64,000 nucleotides of DNA from a candidate division WS6 bacterium OLB21 (GTDB taxonomy: Bacteria > Patescibacteriota > Dojkabacteria > B142 > OLB20). Position 1 is the stretch's first letter. Every line of letters begins with the position of its first letter. A program made the translations under genes and the position numbers. The DNA lies in the NCBI GenBank assembly GCA_001567305.1, contig JYPD01000017.1, positions 1 to 64,000 on the forward strand, given 5' to 3'. Positions 16,826 to 27,992 of the stretch are shown here, in pieces. The notes below the pieces were generated by a model. It was not told where the DNA came from. It saw nothing but the letters and a program-made list of their open reading frames with translations, and made no database searches.

Positions 16826-18128
16826 ATGAACAACTTTGAAGAAAGTGACAAGTTCCGAGTACGAGGAACTATCAAAAATCATAAGATCGGCGGTAAAAAG
16901 ACTGTCAGTTCAAACATTAAGTCAATGTTACTGACAAAACTAATACCTGCTGTTGGGTTATTTCTCTTAGTATTCTTCTCTTTTGCATTATTATCAGACT
17001 TTTTAAGAAAGCCAAATATCGACAAATTGAATACTGATTATAAACTGGTAACTTCTATCCCAGTTCTCGAGTATTCTTACGAGAAACAGCTAATCTCTAA
17101 ACCTTTAGAGATTCGAGATTCAGAAAACCCTATTAATGGAACCATGATTACTAAAACTCAGTATGATGAACTTCTAACAAGGCATCCTGTTGCAATAACG
17201 ATTAATAATTATCCAGCTGCCAGGAGTCAACATGGATTAACCTACGCTGATGTAGTAGGAGAATTCTTGGCTGAGGGTGGTATAACCCGTTATGTCCCGA
17301 TCTATTATTCCAATCAAGAAGTCGAAAAAAGTCGGTCCGATAAGAAGTCTTAGGTACTATATGATTATGTTCACATCTGAATATGCAGACGCAATCATAT
17401 TGCACGAAGGACAAGCCGGCTACGATGATGCCCCTTGGGAAACCTATCGTGAACAAGCTGACGCCAGGGGTGCAATTAGAAAATTTGGAATTAAGAATAT
17501 TCAAACTGCGGCTACGAGGTATAGAGATCCTGTCAAAGTTCGCACTGCAGGCTCTGTTCACGCTATGTACACTGGGTTTAAGCTAATTAATCCTGAAGTA
17601 GAAAGATTAAGTAAAACCAATAAGTGGCAACTAGGTTCATCTAAATTAGAGCCACTTTCTTTCAAATACGAGGATGATTTTGCAGACAGAGGTGATTTTT
17701 CAAAATTAACAATAGATTTCATGACTCTCAAGGCAAATGGCAGTAATTTCCAGGCAGAATTTGCATATGATAAACAGTCAAATTCCTACAAACGATATAT
17801 TGCTGGTAAAGAAGATATTGATCTGCAAAGCGGAATGCAGATATCACCAAAAAATGTCGTAGTTGAATGGCATAATTATGGTGATGCAAACGATGGACAT
17901 GGCAGGATAATTATCGACATGATCGGTAATGATCGTGTGCAGATATTTCGCGACGGGAAAGTAATCGAAGGTTATTGGCAAAAAGATTGCAGGACTTGCA
18001 GAACAAAGTATTTTGACGAAAACGAGAATCCAATCGAACTAAACCGTGGACAAACCTGGATCGCTTTTGCTGTAAAAGTAAAAGATAGATTGGTAAGCAA
18101 TGTAAATTTACAATACAATGAAGATTGA
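16826..18128 (+). CDS. DUF3048 (YerB-like) domain protein (frameshifted)
   Basis: Reading the A6 run at 17325-17330 as A5 joins two frames into a 433-aa protein. It has one N-terminal membrane helix (residues ~35-57) and a DUF3048/YerB domain outside: PVAITINNYPAARSQHGLTYAD, FLAEGGITRYVPIYY, then VGPIRSLRYYMIMF. Later residues include ARYRD-type segments and DGHGRIIIDMIGNDRVQIFRDG, as in other YerB proteins, whose function is unknown. The stop overlaps the start of the next gene (TGATG), indicating coupled translation with the substrate-binding lipoprotein. No Shine-Dalgarno sequence is seen; a TATTAT ends 7 bp before the ATG. Confidence 0.85.
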
Positions 18129-19449
18129 TGAACATGATTAGAGTCAAAACAATTGCATTATCTTTGCTTGCGCTAATATTTCTTAGTGCTTGTACTTCTC
18201 CAGATACTGGATCTGTCACCCCTGTACCGACTTCACAACCTGAAAATACCATCCTCATTTGGTGGAACCTATTTGAACCATATGAAAATGTTAAACCATT
18301 AATCGATGCCTATACTGCTAGAAATCCTAATGTAACTATTCAATATGATCAAAGAGGTGTTCGAAATGGAGTATCGGGTTATCGGTCAGAATTAGATACA
18401 GTTCTTAATGACGGTAATCCTCTTACAACGCCAGATATATTTACGATCCATAACACATGGGGTCGGGCTTATGAAGATAAGATTAGCAAGGCACCAACCA
18501 CTATTGTTTCGGCAGATACAACAGGGGCTTTTATACCCCTGTTGTACTTTCAGATTTTGCTTATGACGGAGTTCTTGCCTTGCCACTGTATGTTGATGCC
18601 TTAGCAATTATTTACAATAAAGATAAGCTTCTTGAAGGTGCTTATACTTTTCCGAGTGATGACTGGCTCGAATTCTCACGAATGGCGACCAATCTTACCA
18701 AGTATGACAATTCAAACAGAATGATCAGCGGAGGATTTGCAGCAGCAGAAGGTAATACTCAATTTGCAACAGAGATGCTAAATGTATTCATGATCCAAAA
18801 TGGGGTCACCATGAGTGATCAAAATGGTGTTGCAGTATTTGCTGATCCTGCAAACAAAGCAAAATCTGAAGAGGCTTTGTCTACCTATAAGAGGTTTGTT
18901 AGCGGTAGTACTGTATCTTGGAGTGCATCAATGAAGTTAGATATTGCTTCTTTTCTCGAAAAGAAACTGGCTATGTTTGCAGCTCCAAGTTGGAGGTTAA
19001 TAGACATTATTAACTATAATCAAGAATACAACTTGGGATTAAACTTTGGAGTGGCACCGCTGCCTCAACTTGGAAGTCTTAGCGATACAGAAACAAAATA
19101 TTGGGCCAGTTACTGGGGACAAACAGTATCTTCAGATAGCAGAAACTCACAGATCGCCTGGGATTTTATAAATTTCATTTCGCAACCAGAGCAACTGCGC
19201 CTTCTTGATCAAACAATCAAAGAAAACGGCAGACCAATCGGAATAATTTATCCACGGCAAAACATGTCCGGTGAGGTACTATCTGACCAAAGATCAACTG
19301 AGCTACTTGGTCCTTATGTGCAAGCAATGTCGCGAGCTGTTACTTGGTCAATGAAGGATGGAGATATTATGAAAGATGAGTTTCGCAAAGTTTTGTCAGG
19401 TCAGGCAACATTTGAAGCAGCTCAGCAAATACTAAACCAAAATGAATAA
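18128..19449 (+). CDS. Extracellular sugar-binding lipoprotein, ABC type (frameshifted)
   Basis: A 440-aa family 1 (MalE/UgpB-like, COG1653) solute-binding protein. The lipoprotein signal ends in the lipobox LSAC at about residue 22. It is followed by ENTILIWWNLFEPYENVKPL, a typical first strand of these proteins, and the second lobe carries FASFLEKKLAMFAAPSWRL-like text and the closing WDFINFISQPEQLRLL. The frame breaks at the T4 run 18529-18532; adding one T restores FYTPVVLSDFAYDGVLALPLY. No permease or ATPase of a sugar importer is nearby. The gene sits between, and is translationally coupled to, two surface proteins. Confidence 0.85.
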
Positions 19450-21368
19450 TCAATACAATAAAATTATCGGTCTGACTCTTGTCGCATTTTTTATGCTTGT
19501 TTCGGGTTCACCGGTGTCCGCAGTAACAAAGGGCAACGATGAAGTTTATATCGCATCACCAATAAATAACGCTGTTGTCACTGGTATTACACAGGTTCGA
19601 TATTTTCTTAAAGAGGCCGATAAAGCAGACATACCCTACCAGATCGATCTTTTCAGTTCTGCTTGTTCAGTTAATGGTCCATATTTTGGGACAATAGCAT
19701 CGGGTTCAAAAACTGCCAGCGCAAACGGAGCTTACTTTACAGACCTCTGGGATACTGATGGTCCCATACAAAATAGAAGTTCAATTCCAGATGGGTTCTA
19801 CTGTGTAAGGATATGTGCAACTTTTCGTGAACTTCCCAATAATTTTTATTCACTTTGCGATAAACATACTGTAGCCGTTGGAAATACCAATAGGCCTCCT
19901 GTTATTAATTCTCAACCTCCGAATTCATCAATTAAAGTTGGTGAAGACTTTACATATCAAGTTCAGGCAACAGATCCTGATGGCCATAAACTCACATATG
20001 TAATAGATAAAGGTGGAGATTTCTTCTTGTACATGAATAGAGATACAGGACGAATATATACAGAAAAAACTATTACGACGGCTGGTTCCTATCCAATTAC
20101 AATTACTGTATCCGATGGTTTTGGAGGTGTTGTCAAACAGTTTTTTACTCTTAATGTTACCGAACCCGATCTACCGCCTGCAGCAATAAATTTTGTTGTT
20201 CCCGGAAAAGATACCGTTATTACTAAAAACAACAATAAGTTATCTTGGAATATTGAAAGGTTTAATCCGACTTCCATTTTGTTATCGTATTCAAAGGACG
20301 AAGGTAAAAATTGGGTTCAAATCGCTAATCTTAGTGGTAGCACAACAAGTTATGAATGGAATCTGCAAGGTGTAGAGACGGGTAAGTATTTATTAAGGAT
20401 AATCGCGACAAACAATGAGGGTAAAACTATTGAAAAGATCAGCGAACTGTTTGATGTAACAATTGCTACTACAGATACAGGAGAAGAAGCGCCACTAATC
20501 ACAATACTATCTCCTCAAGAAGAAGAAAGGATACAGGCTCAAAAGGCCAATAATTCAGGCTTCAATCAAACCATCTACAAATGCTGAATTGTTGCAAGAA
20601 GGCATAGAAGTTCTCCTCGACGAAGAAAAACTTACAGTATGCGATTTCGCCAACGAAAAACTGGAATGTCAACCTGCAGAAGATTTGTCTGATGGTAGAC
20701 ACAAAGTACAGATTCGAGTGACCGATTCAGCCGGAAAGTTTTCTGTTAGAGAATGGTTCTTTTATACAGGCGAGTCAGAACCCGATTCTTTCCCAGACAG
20801 TATGCCAGATAGTAATCCAGATTCTTATCCAGTAAATATTTTCTCTTTTCTAGGCGCTGAATTGACGCAGGTTATATTGTTAATCCTTTGTTGTGGCTTG
20901 TTATTAATCGTTGTACCTTGGATGTTATATATACTTCTAATTCGCAACAGAAGAAGCTCTTCAGATATTGCTACAGACTATGGATCGGTAACTTATACGG
21001 ATAATTCACAGCCATTGGTGCCAAATCCCGATATTCCATATTCAGAGACAACAATTGTCATGCCAGACCAGACAACAACTTACGCAACACCAGAAGTGTA
21101 TGAGCCAAGTATTGGAACACAGACTATAGGTGAGTACGAAGACCCTTTTATTAGTAAACAGGAACCCGTTCAAGAGATGAAGGTTGCTGCCCCAGCAATC
21201 TATAACGATGACGAAATCCCCGACTGGCTAAAAAACACAGATAGTGCTAGCGATAGTAAGCCTGTGGTGCCACAGGGTTCATCTTTGGATTATGATAATA
21301 AAACTGCTGAAAGTGCCAATCCATACGGAAGTTATGGAATAGCAAGTCAAAACGAGAATCAAGAATAA
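19442..21368 (+). CDS. Cadherin-like (putative Ig) type I membrane protein (frameshifted)
   Basis: The joined 641-aa protein has a signal peptide (about residues 1-26), a beta-rich N-terminal domain with several cysteines, a cadherin-like/He_PIG domain (~150-245, NRPPVINSQPPNSSIKVGED and VQATDPDGHKLTYVI), an Ig-like domain, and a second Ig-like unit. A short Pro-Asp-Ser repeat (PDSFPDSMPDSNPDS) precedes one membrane helix (~475-500) and a ~150-residue disordered cytoplasmic tail. The extra base is in GGCC at 20545-20548. The start overlaps the lipoprotein gene by eight bases (ATGAATAA). The exposed repeats suggest binding or scaffolding at the cell surface. Confidence 0.78.
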
Positions 21369-21379
21369 ACCCTCTTATC

Positions 21380-24178
21380 TTACAGATTGTTAAAGCTGAG
21401 AATCGGTTCGTTTCTGTAATTACCGGTAAATGTGTTTGGATCTATATAGATTAATAGATTACCGTCGACTTCAACAGATTCTTCTCGGCCAATTGCCAGG
21501 AGGATGTTTCTATCTCCATTCTCAAAATCATCAGATTGTGTTTGTGCAAGAGAATCCATTAAGATACGGATTCTTTCTGGAGTCCATTGTTCGTTAGTAT
21601 TGATCAGACTGATATTGTAATGATCGAGTTTGTAAGCTTGCCTTGGTTCCTCGATCGATTCGTAGCCTTGTTTAATATTCTCTTGTTCAATAAAGACCGC
21701 TTCTCCACCCTGCTCCCAGTTTCTGGAGATAATTGTGAACAACATACCGAAAGCCATAAGAAATCCGAGAGCATCTTCTGGATTAATCCCGTTTCTAAGC
21801 ATCTTCATTAAGTTGAATAGTGCCATTACTCCATTGAATAGTCCGATCACTCTGTTTGTAAAACCTTCAAGGACACTATTTACTGTTCGATCAGCTAGGC
21901 TGCCAATATACGAGCCAAACAATGTTCCGATGAAGCTTCCAACGGCAGCACCTATACCTATACCTATTCCTGCAGTGACAGTTCCTAAAGTTGCAGCTCC
22001 AATAAGTGCTCCGGCTGCAGAGGCTCCTGCGACAGCACCGGCTATCCCACCGATACCGCCTGCTGCAAGTGCTGCAGGACCGCCAAAGCCAAGAGCAGTT
22101 GCAAGAACTGTCCCTACTACCCCTCCAACTGTTGCTCCAAGAGTTATTGGATTCGTTAACGATAACGGCCCACTGGCAATAAATCTAAATGGCTGTTTGA
22201 TGATATTGGCGACAGAACCAAGTGCTCCCCTCCAGGTAAAGCCAGTACTTGAAACTCCCTTGGATAATCCTAAGCCGATTCGTTCTAAACTACCTTCGAT
22301 TCCCCTATTTGCGAATTCCATTGCAACGCTGCTGCCATATCTTGAAAGAAGTGCGTTGGTTCCGGCGTGAATCCCAGAAATGTAGCTGGCTGCTCCGATA
22401 TAATTTGTAATGACTGTGAAAGTTTGCATGCCACCGCCTCCGGTCAAGGTAAAGTTGTCCTGAAGGTATCTACCTAGGTCGTTATCGTAATCCGATCTTA
22501 ACAGGCGAATTTGTTCCCCGAGCCATTGACTACTAACTGCTTGATTTAGAAGAGCTCCACTTGGTAAGTGAGCAATCTTGTTCAGAAGACCGCTTGTATT
22601 ACCCTGCATATACTGAGCTACTCTGTTCCCAACAAAACGATCTATAAGGAATCTGCCACCTGCACCGGCAGCAAAACCAAATCCTGCTGCAAGTAAGGGG
22701 TTGCCTCCAAGAACGGTTGCAGCTATTGCTCCAAGTGAAGCAACAGTCGTTCCCGCATCTAAGGCTCGGAAAGCTCTGGTGGCATTAGAATATACATTTC
22801 CGCGATTGATAATTCTTTGTTGTGCTTCTGGAGATATCCGATTCTTTCCAAATGCGGAATTATCCCAGTCACCCATTGCATTCTTAAGTCCTCTGGTTGC
22901 GTTAGAGGTGCTATAAGCTGCTACACTTCCCACGGCAGTTGCTGCTAGACCGAAAGCCACTCCAGCTGCAATATTTTGAGTAACGAGGCTCATGGCTAGA
23001 CCTGACATTGCTCCTCTTGGAGCAGCTTTACCTACTGATACGACACCTCTGGCTGTGGCCCGAGCTCCGTTCCAGATTGCTGATCTATTTTTAATAACTA
23101 GTTCGACTGGTTTGACAACCGCTTTTGCGCCAGTTGAAATACCAGCTTGTGACCAACGAACTGCTCTTGAGTTTCTAACCGAATCGCCCACCCTAACAAT
23201 GTTTCTGCCTGTAGCTCTTAATGCTTCTGGGGTGTTATTAATTACCGCGCTTGTTCTGGAAGCTATACTGCGATATGTGTCTGTATTCTTAAAAGTTTCT
23301 AATCCAACTTTTATATTTTTGGCAGTATTTGAGTTGATTATACTCTTTCCAACCTGAGAATTTACAAAGCGATTATGAGTAACCTGCCTCACTCCACGAT
23401 AGAGTTTTTGGCCAGCCTCGCTTAACTGGTTGATTTTGTCTAAGACAAAATCTTTTGCGAACCTAAGAGTTCCTTCAAGCAGGAATTTTTGCAGAGCATG
23501 CTTATCTTTCTTGCGTTTTCTTTCTGCAGCCCTTCTAGTTGCAGCAAGTCTAACTTTTGTGTTCTTTCGAAGAGTTCTCTTTGCACTTTTTGATTGCTTC
23601 TTTAGCCATTCGGTTTTTTCCTGTACAAAACTACTATTCCTGTATACAAACCCTGCTGCCTTTTGAACTCCGGATTTGCCTTTGCCACCTATATAGCTTC
23701 CTCCGGATATTGCGGCTTTTAATACAAAGGCGCCCGCACTCTTAGCCGCTTCTTTCGGAATTTGTCGAACTACCCGCCACGACTCATCCATTATTTTTTT
23801 GTTAGCCCTTCTTTGTGGAGTCCATGGAAGCACATCTGGGTCAAGTAGTAGTCCAAGATAGTCTCCTTTACGGAGAGCTCTTTGCATTCTGACAACCTTA
23901 TTATCGTACTCGGCTTTAATGAATGGATTGACTTTTCCCCCTCTATGTTCGGCACGAAATCTTTCCTTGAAACTCGCAGGTCGTTCAGGTTGGGGCTCAG
24001 GTTGAGGTTGTTGGCTTGTAGGTGTCTGTTGCTGACTTTGATTTTGCTGATCTTCTGACTCTTCGTTAAGTTCTGCTTCAATCCTTTCGTCGTCGGCAGT
24101 GAAGGAATCGTTCCTTGTTACGGAGTTTGCTTTTCTTAAAGAGCTAAGAACTAGTTTTAAGGTGTTTCCGACAATCAT
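21380..24178 (-). CDS. 932-aa glycine-zipper membrane protein, unknown function
   Basis: No family is recognised with confidence. The N-terminal third is hydrophilic: a Gln/Pro/Glu-rich segment (~40-70) and a Lys/Arg-rich stretch (~170-235). Hydrophobic Gly/Ala blocks follow at ~390-420, ~476-515 and ~670-765; the last is a long GxxxG glycine-zipper array (for example GGIGGIAGAVAGASAAGAL). Another hydrophobic region lies at ~780-815, and the C-terminus is soluble. Such zippers pack helices in channels, translocators and pore-forming proteins. It is the last and largest gene of the minus-strand operon 33332-21380 and overlaps the preceding 42-codon gene by ATGA. The gene is intact despite its length. 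Confidence 0.75.
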   Translation of the reverse strand: MIVGNTLKLVLSSLRKANSVTRNDSFTADDERIEAELNEESEDQQNQSQQQTPTSQQPQPEPQPERPASFKERFRAEHRGGKVNPFIKAEYDNKVVRMQRALRKGDYLGLLLDPDVLPWTPQRRANKKIMDESWRVVRQIPKEAAKSAGAFVLKAAISGGSYIGGKGKSGVQKAAGFVYRNSSFVQEKTEWLKKQSKSAKRTLRKNTKVRLAATRRAAERKRKKDKHALQKFLLEGTLRFAKDFVLDKINQLSEAGQKLYRGVRQVTHNRFVNSQVGKSIINSNTAKNIKVGLETFKNTDTYRSIASRTSAVINNTPEALRATGRNIVRVGDSVRNSRAVRWSQAGISTGAKAVVKPVELVIKNRSAIWNGARATARGVVSVGKAAPRGAMSGLAMSLVTQNIAAGVAFGLAATAVGSVAAYSTSNATRGLKNAMGDWDNSAFGKNRISPEAQQRIINRGNVYSNATRAFRALDAGTTVASLGAIAATVLGGNPLLAAGFGFAAGAGGRFLIDRFVGNRVAQYMQGNTSGLLNKIAHLPSGALLNQAVSSQWLGEQIRLLRSDYDNDLGRYLQDNFTLTGGGGMQTFTVITNYIGAASYISGIHAGTNALLSRYGSSVAMEFANRGIEGSLERIGLGLSKGVSSTGFTWRGALGSVANIIKQPFRFIASGPLSLTNPITLGATVGGVVGTVLATALGFGGPAALAAGGIGGIAGAVAGASAAGALIGAATLGTVTAGIGIGIGAAVGSFIGTLFGSYIGSLADRTVNSVLEGFTNRVIGLFNGVMALFNLMKMLRNGINPEDALGFLMAFGMLFTIISRNWEQGGEAVFIEQENIKQGYESIEEPRQAYKLDHYNISLINTNEQWTPERIRILMDSLAQTQSDDFENGDRNILLAIGREESVEVDGNLLIYIDPNTFTGNYRNEPILSFNNL

Positions 24179-24303
24179 TCTTTATATCCTTTGATGTCAT
24201 TTTCCATGACCCTAAGTTGAGATTCGATCTCACGGATCTCTGGCTCAAGGTCAAAGAAGTACTTGTATACATTAATATTTTCGTTGTTTCCTGCTGTTGC
24301 CAT
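24175..24303 (-). CDS. Small hypothetical protein, 42 aa
   Basis: A 42-codon gene begins MATAGNNENINVYKYFFDLE and ends ENDIKGYKE. The second half is a charged helix (EIREIESQLRVMENDIK). Its ATG shares one base with the stop of the upstream gene (TAATG) and its stop overlaps the next ATG by four bases (ATGA), an arrangement hard to get by chance. It probably encodes a small soluble partner in the operon. Family unknown. Confidence 0.7.
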   Translation of the reverse strand: MATAGNNENINVYKYFFDLEPEIREIESQLRVMENDIKGYKE

Positions 24304-25266
24304 TAGCGAAGTTTCTTTTGAATTTCAATTATTTTATTTGATATTAACTTCCTCTCTTTTTCAAGATCCTCTGCTTCTTTGATTAAAGCCTCAAGTTGTG
24401 GTTGTTTGCTCTCATTCAAGTCTTTTTCAAGACCAAGCAACTCTTGCCTTAACTGTAAGAATGCAGGATTATTTACGAAACCTTGTGGATCAAGTTTTTT
24501 CATCTCTTCTATTTTGCCTTGAATCTGTTCAATCCTAATAGATGAACCCATGATTATGTTTTTCAGATCACTATGCATCGATACATTCATTCGAATCTTT
24601 TTTAAAATTTCTTTCAAGCCTGGCGTTCTGTATTCTAAGTTCACTTGTTAGTGCATCTCTGCGACTGAAAATTTGTCCAAGCATTGCGTAGTTGATAGGT
24701 GTGCGAATCTCGTTAAGGTTAACATTGTTAACAGAGTTTATGATGTTCAGAGCTCTGTTTTCTACGCTTGTTGGAATAATATATGAACTCTGACCACCAG
24801 AGGCTGATTTATTCTGTCTTCCCTTGTTAATCATTGAGATTAATGCGTTTTCCCATTCTGTGATTTGAATTTCGTCTTGGGCTCCTGTTACACGAAGAAT
24901 GCCCTTCATTTCTAACTGAGCCTTTCTTTGTTGCCAGGTTGCATAAATCTTTTCTACAACCTGTAGATCAACTGCATTATTTGTTTCGGGTAAATAGATG
25001 TAACTGTTAATGCGATTAATTGCCGATAGAACAAGTTTAGGATCTTCGCTAATCATTTGTGCCATTAGAGCGAGTGGGACTTCGGTATTCTCTGGAATTT
25101 TTTTACTATCGAATTCACTACTGATCTTTTCTAATATTTCGACCAATTTATCTGCATCACCCGGAGCCATAGGCTTTTTATCCTTAACAGATTTCCAGCT
25201 CGAAATCAGATCTGAAAGTTCAGTTGTTGTTAAGGCTACTATGCCAAATCTTTCGTCCTTTTGCAT
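24303..25266 (-). CDS. Coiled-coil protein of the 21-33 kb operon (frameshifted)
   Basis: Reading the T6 run at 24598-24603 as T5 joins two frames into a 320-aa soluble protein. The N-terminal ~200 residues are helical with no known domain (it opens MQKDERFGIVALTTTELSDL). The C-terminal ~120 residues are a charged coiled coil with KIEEMKKLDPQGFV and LEKDLNESKQPQLEALIKE. There is no signal peptide and no membrane segment. It begins one base into the stop of the preceding gene (TAATG) and ends the same way on the 42-codon gene. Function unknown; a cytoplasmic structural or adaptor role fits the coiled coil. Confidence 0.7.
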
Positions 25267-26453
25267 TAAGATACTTCTGACAAATAGTCAATTAATGTAA
25301 AGTTTGGGCTCTCAAGGCCACCAGTTACAGCATTGAATATTAGAGTTCTTGCTTCTTGGGTTAAGTCAATATTATATGTCTCTGAAGGCAATGGAATCAT
25401 TTGCCCTTCTTCAAGCAACAGGTAAAGGTCAATAAGAATGTTGTATTTTTCATCATTTTCCTGATAATCCTTTAAGTCTCGGTAGACAATCTTGTAAAAG
25501 TTTTCGGGAATGATTAGTGCATCATGAATATAGAACAATAATAGTTCTTTATAATCATCTTTTAGGGCGACTCTAGTTTCTGGATAAAGGGCTGTGATTG
25601 ATTCAAGTTCTTCGTCTAATATCTCGTCAATTGATTCTTCTAAATCTTTCAAGCTTTCAGGGAATTTTGAACCTGCCCCGATACTGTTCATTTTATAATA
25701 CGCAAGTACATTTGTTCTCGCCTCTTTTACAGATTGTCCTCTGGAAAGATATCCGTACACTCTAGCAGCGAAGTAGTTAACAGTTAAAGTGAGTAACATT
25801 TCACTAATATCAAGTAGTTCGTTTCTAAGCAGACTGGGAGCATTTTCGAAGATTGTAATATCTGCTAAGTCTTGAATCATTTGTTCTTTCAGGTTAGGTA
25901 TCTCGGCAATGGTACTTAAGTAGCTGGCGATTTTATGATAAGAATCCTCTAGTTGGATTGATGCGGCAACATCTAAGTTGCCCATTTCATCGACGATAAA
26001 AATATCTGGGAGCTGTATATTTATGGCAGTGGGAAGAATCTTGAGATCTTCATCTTTTGTAGGAATTAAATCAAGAATTCTTAGTTCCGTATTTGTAGGG
26101 ACTCTTACCAGTTGGTAGTCTGCATACTGCTTCTTTGCTTCGATAAAACGAAGTAGATAGAGGTCGTGCATACTGTCAATAAATTTCTCGCTAAGTCCTC
26201 CATCTGTTGGGGTTGCATCTTCAACTTCGAGCAGGTTCATCAATTGTTTAACAAGTTCAACGAATCTAGTCATTGCCTTGGATACTTCTTCAGTTACTTG
26301 TTCAAATTTGATGGTTTGACTTTCTTCTTTACTAAAAAGAAATATGTAATCAAGTATCTGCGGTCCAAGATTTGCAACGAAAAAATTCTCCAATTCAAAA
26401 ATGGATTTATTAATCTTAAGTATTTCTTCTGAGTTATTAATTGTAGATGTCAT
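25266..26453 (-). CDS. Soluble acidic helical protein of the 21-33 kb operon
   Basis: The 395-aa product is acidic, predicted mostly alpha-helical, without signal peptide, membrane helix or cysteine, and matches no family I know. Recurrent Glu/Asp/Leu helices (LKDLEESIDEILDEELESI) suggest a protein-interaction scaffold. It starts seven bases past the corrected stop of the VirB6-like gene and ends in a one-base overlap (TAATG) with the coiled-coil gene, so it belongs to the same coupled operon. The frame is intact. Confidence 0.7.
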   Translation of the reverse strand: MTSTINNSEEILKINKSIFELENFFVANLGPQILDYIFLFSKEESQTIKFEQVTEEVSKAMTRFVELVKQLMNLLEVEDATPTDGGLSEKFIDSMHDLYLLRFIEAKKQYADYQLVRVPTNTELRILDLIPTKDEDLKILPTAINIQLPDIFIVDEMGNLDVAASIQLEDSYHKIASYLSTIAEIPNLKEQMIQDLADITIFENAPSLLRNELLDISEMLLTLTVNYFAARVYGYLSRGQSVKEARTNVLAYYKMNSIGAGSKFPESLKDLEESIDEILDEELESITALYPETRVALKDDYKELLLFYIHDALIIPENFYKIVYRDLKDYQENDEKYNILIDLYLLLEEGQMIPLPSETYNIDLTQEARTLIFNAVTGGLESPNFTLIDYLSEVS

Positions 26454-26459
26454 TGGTTA

Positions 26460-27934
26460 TTAGCCAGGATTACCAAAGACATTCAGCTTTCTTCCGAGTC
26501 CGGTTACAGCACCGGCAGTGATTTTGCTGACTCATTGGTTCTTCTAAACATAGTTTCGAAGAATACATTACCTTTGGCTACACCTAGATTATCTTTAATT
26601 AAATCTGGAATTGAAGGCAAGTACAGAAATATTCCGAATACAGTAATTGTTTTGAATAATCCTCCACCAACCGCTGCATCAGAATAGCCAAGAAGTGGTG
26701 GCTGCCAGACTGCGTTTCCGGCACCGCTAAATTCTTGGTCGAAGGATACTGATAGAACGATTAAGAATAGCAAAATTGCATAAATGGCAATAAAAACTAG
26801 CGCTGATGCAAGAAGCATTTTGAAATAGTTTGAGATTACAGGACTTATTGGCCCGCCACCACTAGGTATTGCGGCAGTTAAGAAAACAAACGGAGAAAAT
26901 ATCGGAAATGTGGTGAGAATAATATAGTTGTTTAGCAAGGCAAGCATTAGTTTAAACGCTGCTCCAAGGGCTGTTATTGCGATTAAAAGACTCACAAGAA
27001 TATTTGTAGGGTTACCTTCTCCACCTGCTGGAACGAGAAGTCGAATGCTTTCAGCTATCCATGACATATTTGTTTCTGGCAAGTCTGGAATAAGTCTATT
27101 AACACCACAACTGTCGGCATTACTACCAACGCATGTATTCCATTGTGTCGCTTCCCACACACCCCAGATACTGGTTTTGGGGTCGTCTGGCTGTAATTCA
27201 CTTTTCTGGTTTTGGTCAAAATACTCAAAACCAGGTGAACCTTCGGCACCTACCATTACACTAAAAGTAAAATTGGTCCCTACCGTAATAATATCTATGA
27301 AAATTGCAGACAGTGGATAACTAAAGGTTACTAAAGCTAAAGAAACTAATATTGATGGTAGAGAGTTAGCAATTGTAACCATAGTCTGTCCACCTAGTTG
27401 CTGTCTAAACAGGATTAGGAAAGCAACAATAATTAGAATTATTATGAAGAATGAATAAGCAATATTTCTGGCCCAGGTCCAGAAACCAAGGATAGGTCGC
27501 ATGAGTTCGAATCCAATACCAGGTGAATAGGTTGTATCTTGGGCTTGAACAAGAATTGAATCATAGCCGGCAATCATGTTGACTTGATCTTGTGCCCAGA
27601 TGATTGCACTTGAAGGTCTACTTTCATACATTGAAGCGATGATTCCAGTGACATTACCCATTGCCGATGCTGTTGCTCCTTCGTTTTGACAGATAAAGTT
27701 GCCATCTGCGTCTGTACAATCGATCTGAACTTTTAGAGCAGTTAATGTTCCATAGAGCGCATTTGGTCTAAGGCTAGTTGCTCCGGCCCAGTTATCGTAT
27801 GCAGTCGCAGCCTCGACTCTATATGCATTAGTGAAAAGAAAGACAACAGTTAACAGAGAGATTAGAAACCATGCAGGATTAACCTTTCTGAATCCTTTTA
27901 ATGGTTTAAGCAATGAATGAGCAAGTTTATGCAT
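26460..27934 (-). CDS. VirB6/TrbL-like polytopic membrane protein (frameshifted near 3' end)
   Basis: From the ATG at 27934 (MHKLAHSLL) the protein has a signal sequence ending near YRVEAATA, a ~110-residue extracytoplasmic domain with a Cys pair, then six or more membrane helices. The block FLILFRQQLGGQTMVTIANS followed by LPSILVSLALVTFSYPLSA is typical of the TrbL/VirB6-like proteins that recur in CPR genomes. Family members form the inner-membrane channel of type IV secretion systems. Adding one base at the T4 run 26522-26525 extends the C-terminus to ITAGAVTGLGRKLNVFGNPG, giving 491 aa and a stop seven bases before the next gene. No VirB4 or VirD4 ATPase is encoded nearby. Confidence 0.78.
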
Positions 27935-27992
27935 ACGCACGCAGATAAAATCTGAATACAATCAGTATAGAAAGAATAATTAGCGATGGCAA

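Noticed and set aside
21735-22370. 211-codon plus-strand ORF rich in Pro and Ala
   Set aside because: It is the antisense of the Gly/Ala zipper of the 932-aa gene; such codons leave long open antisense frames.
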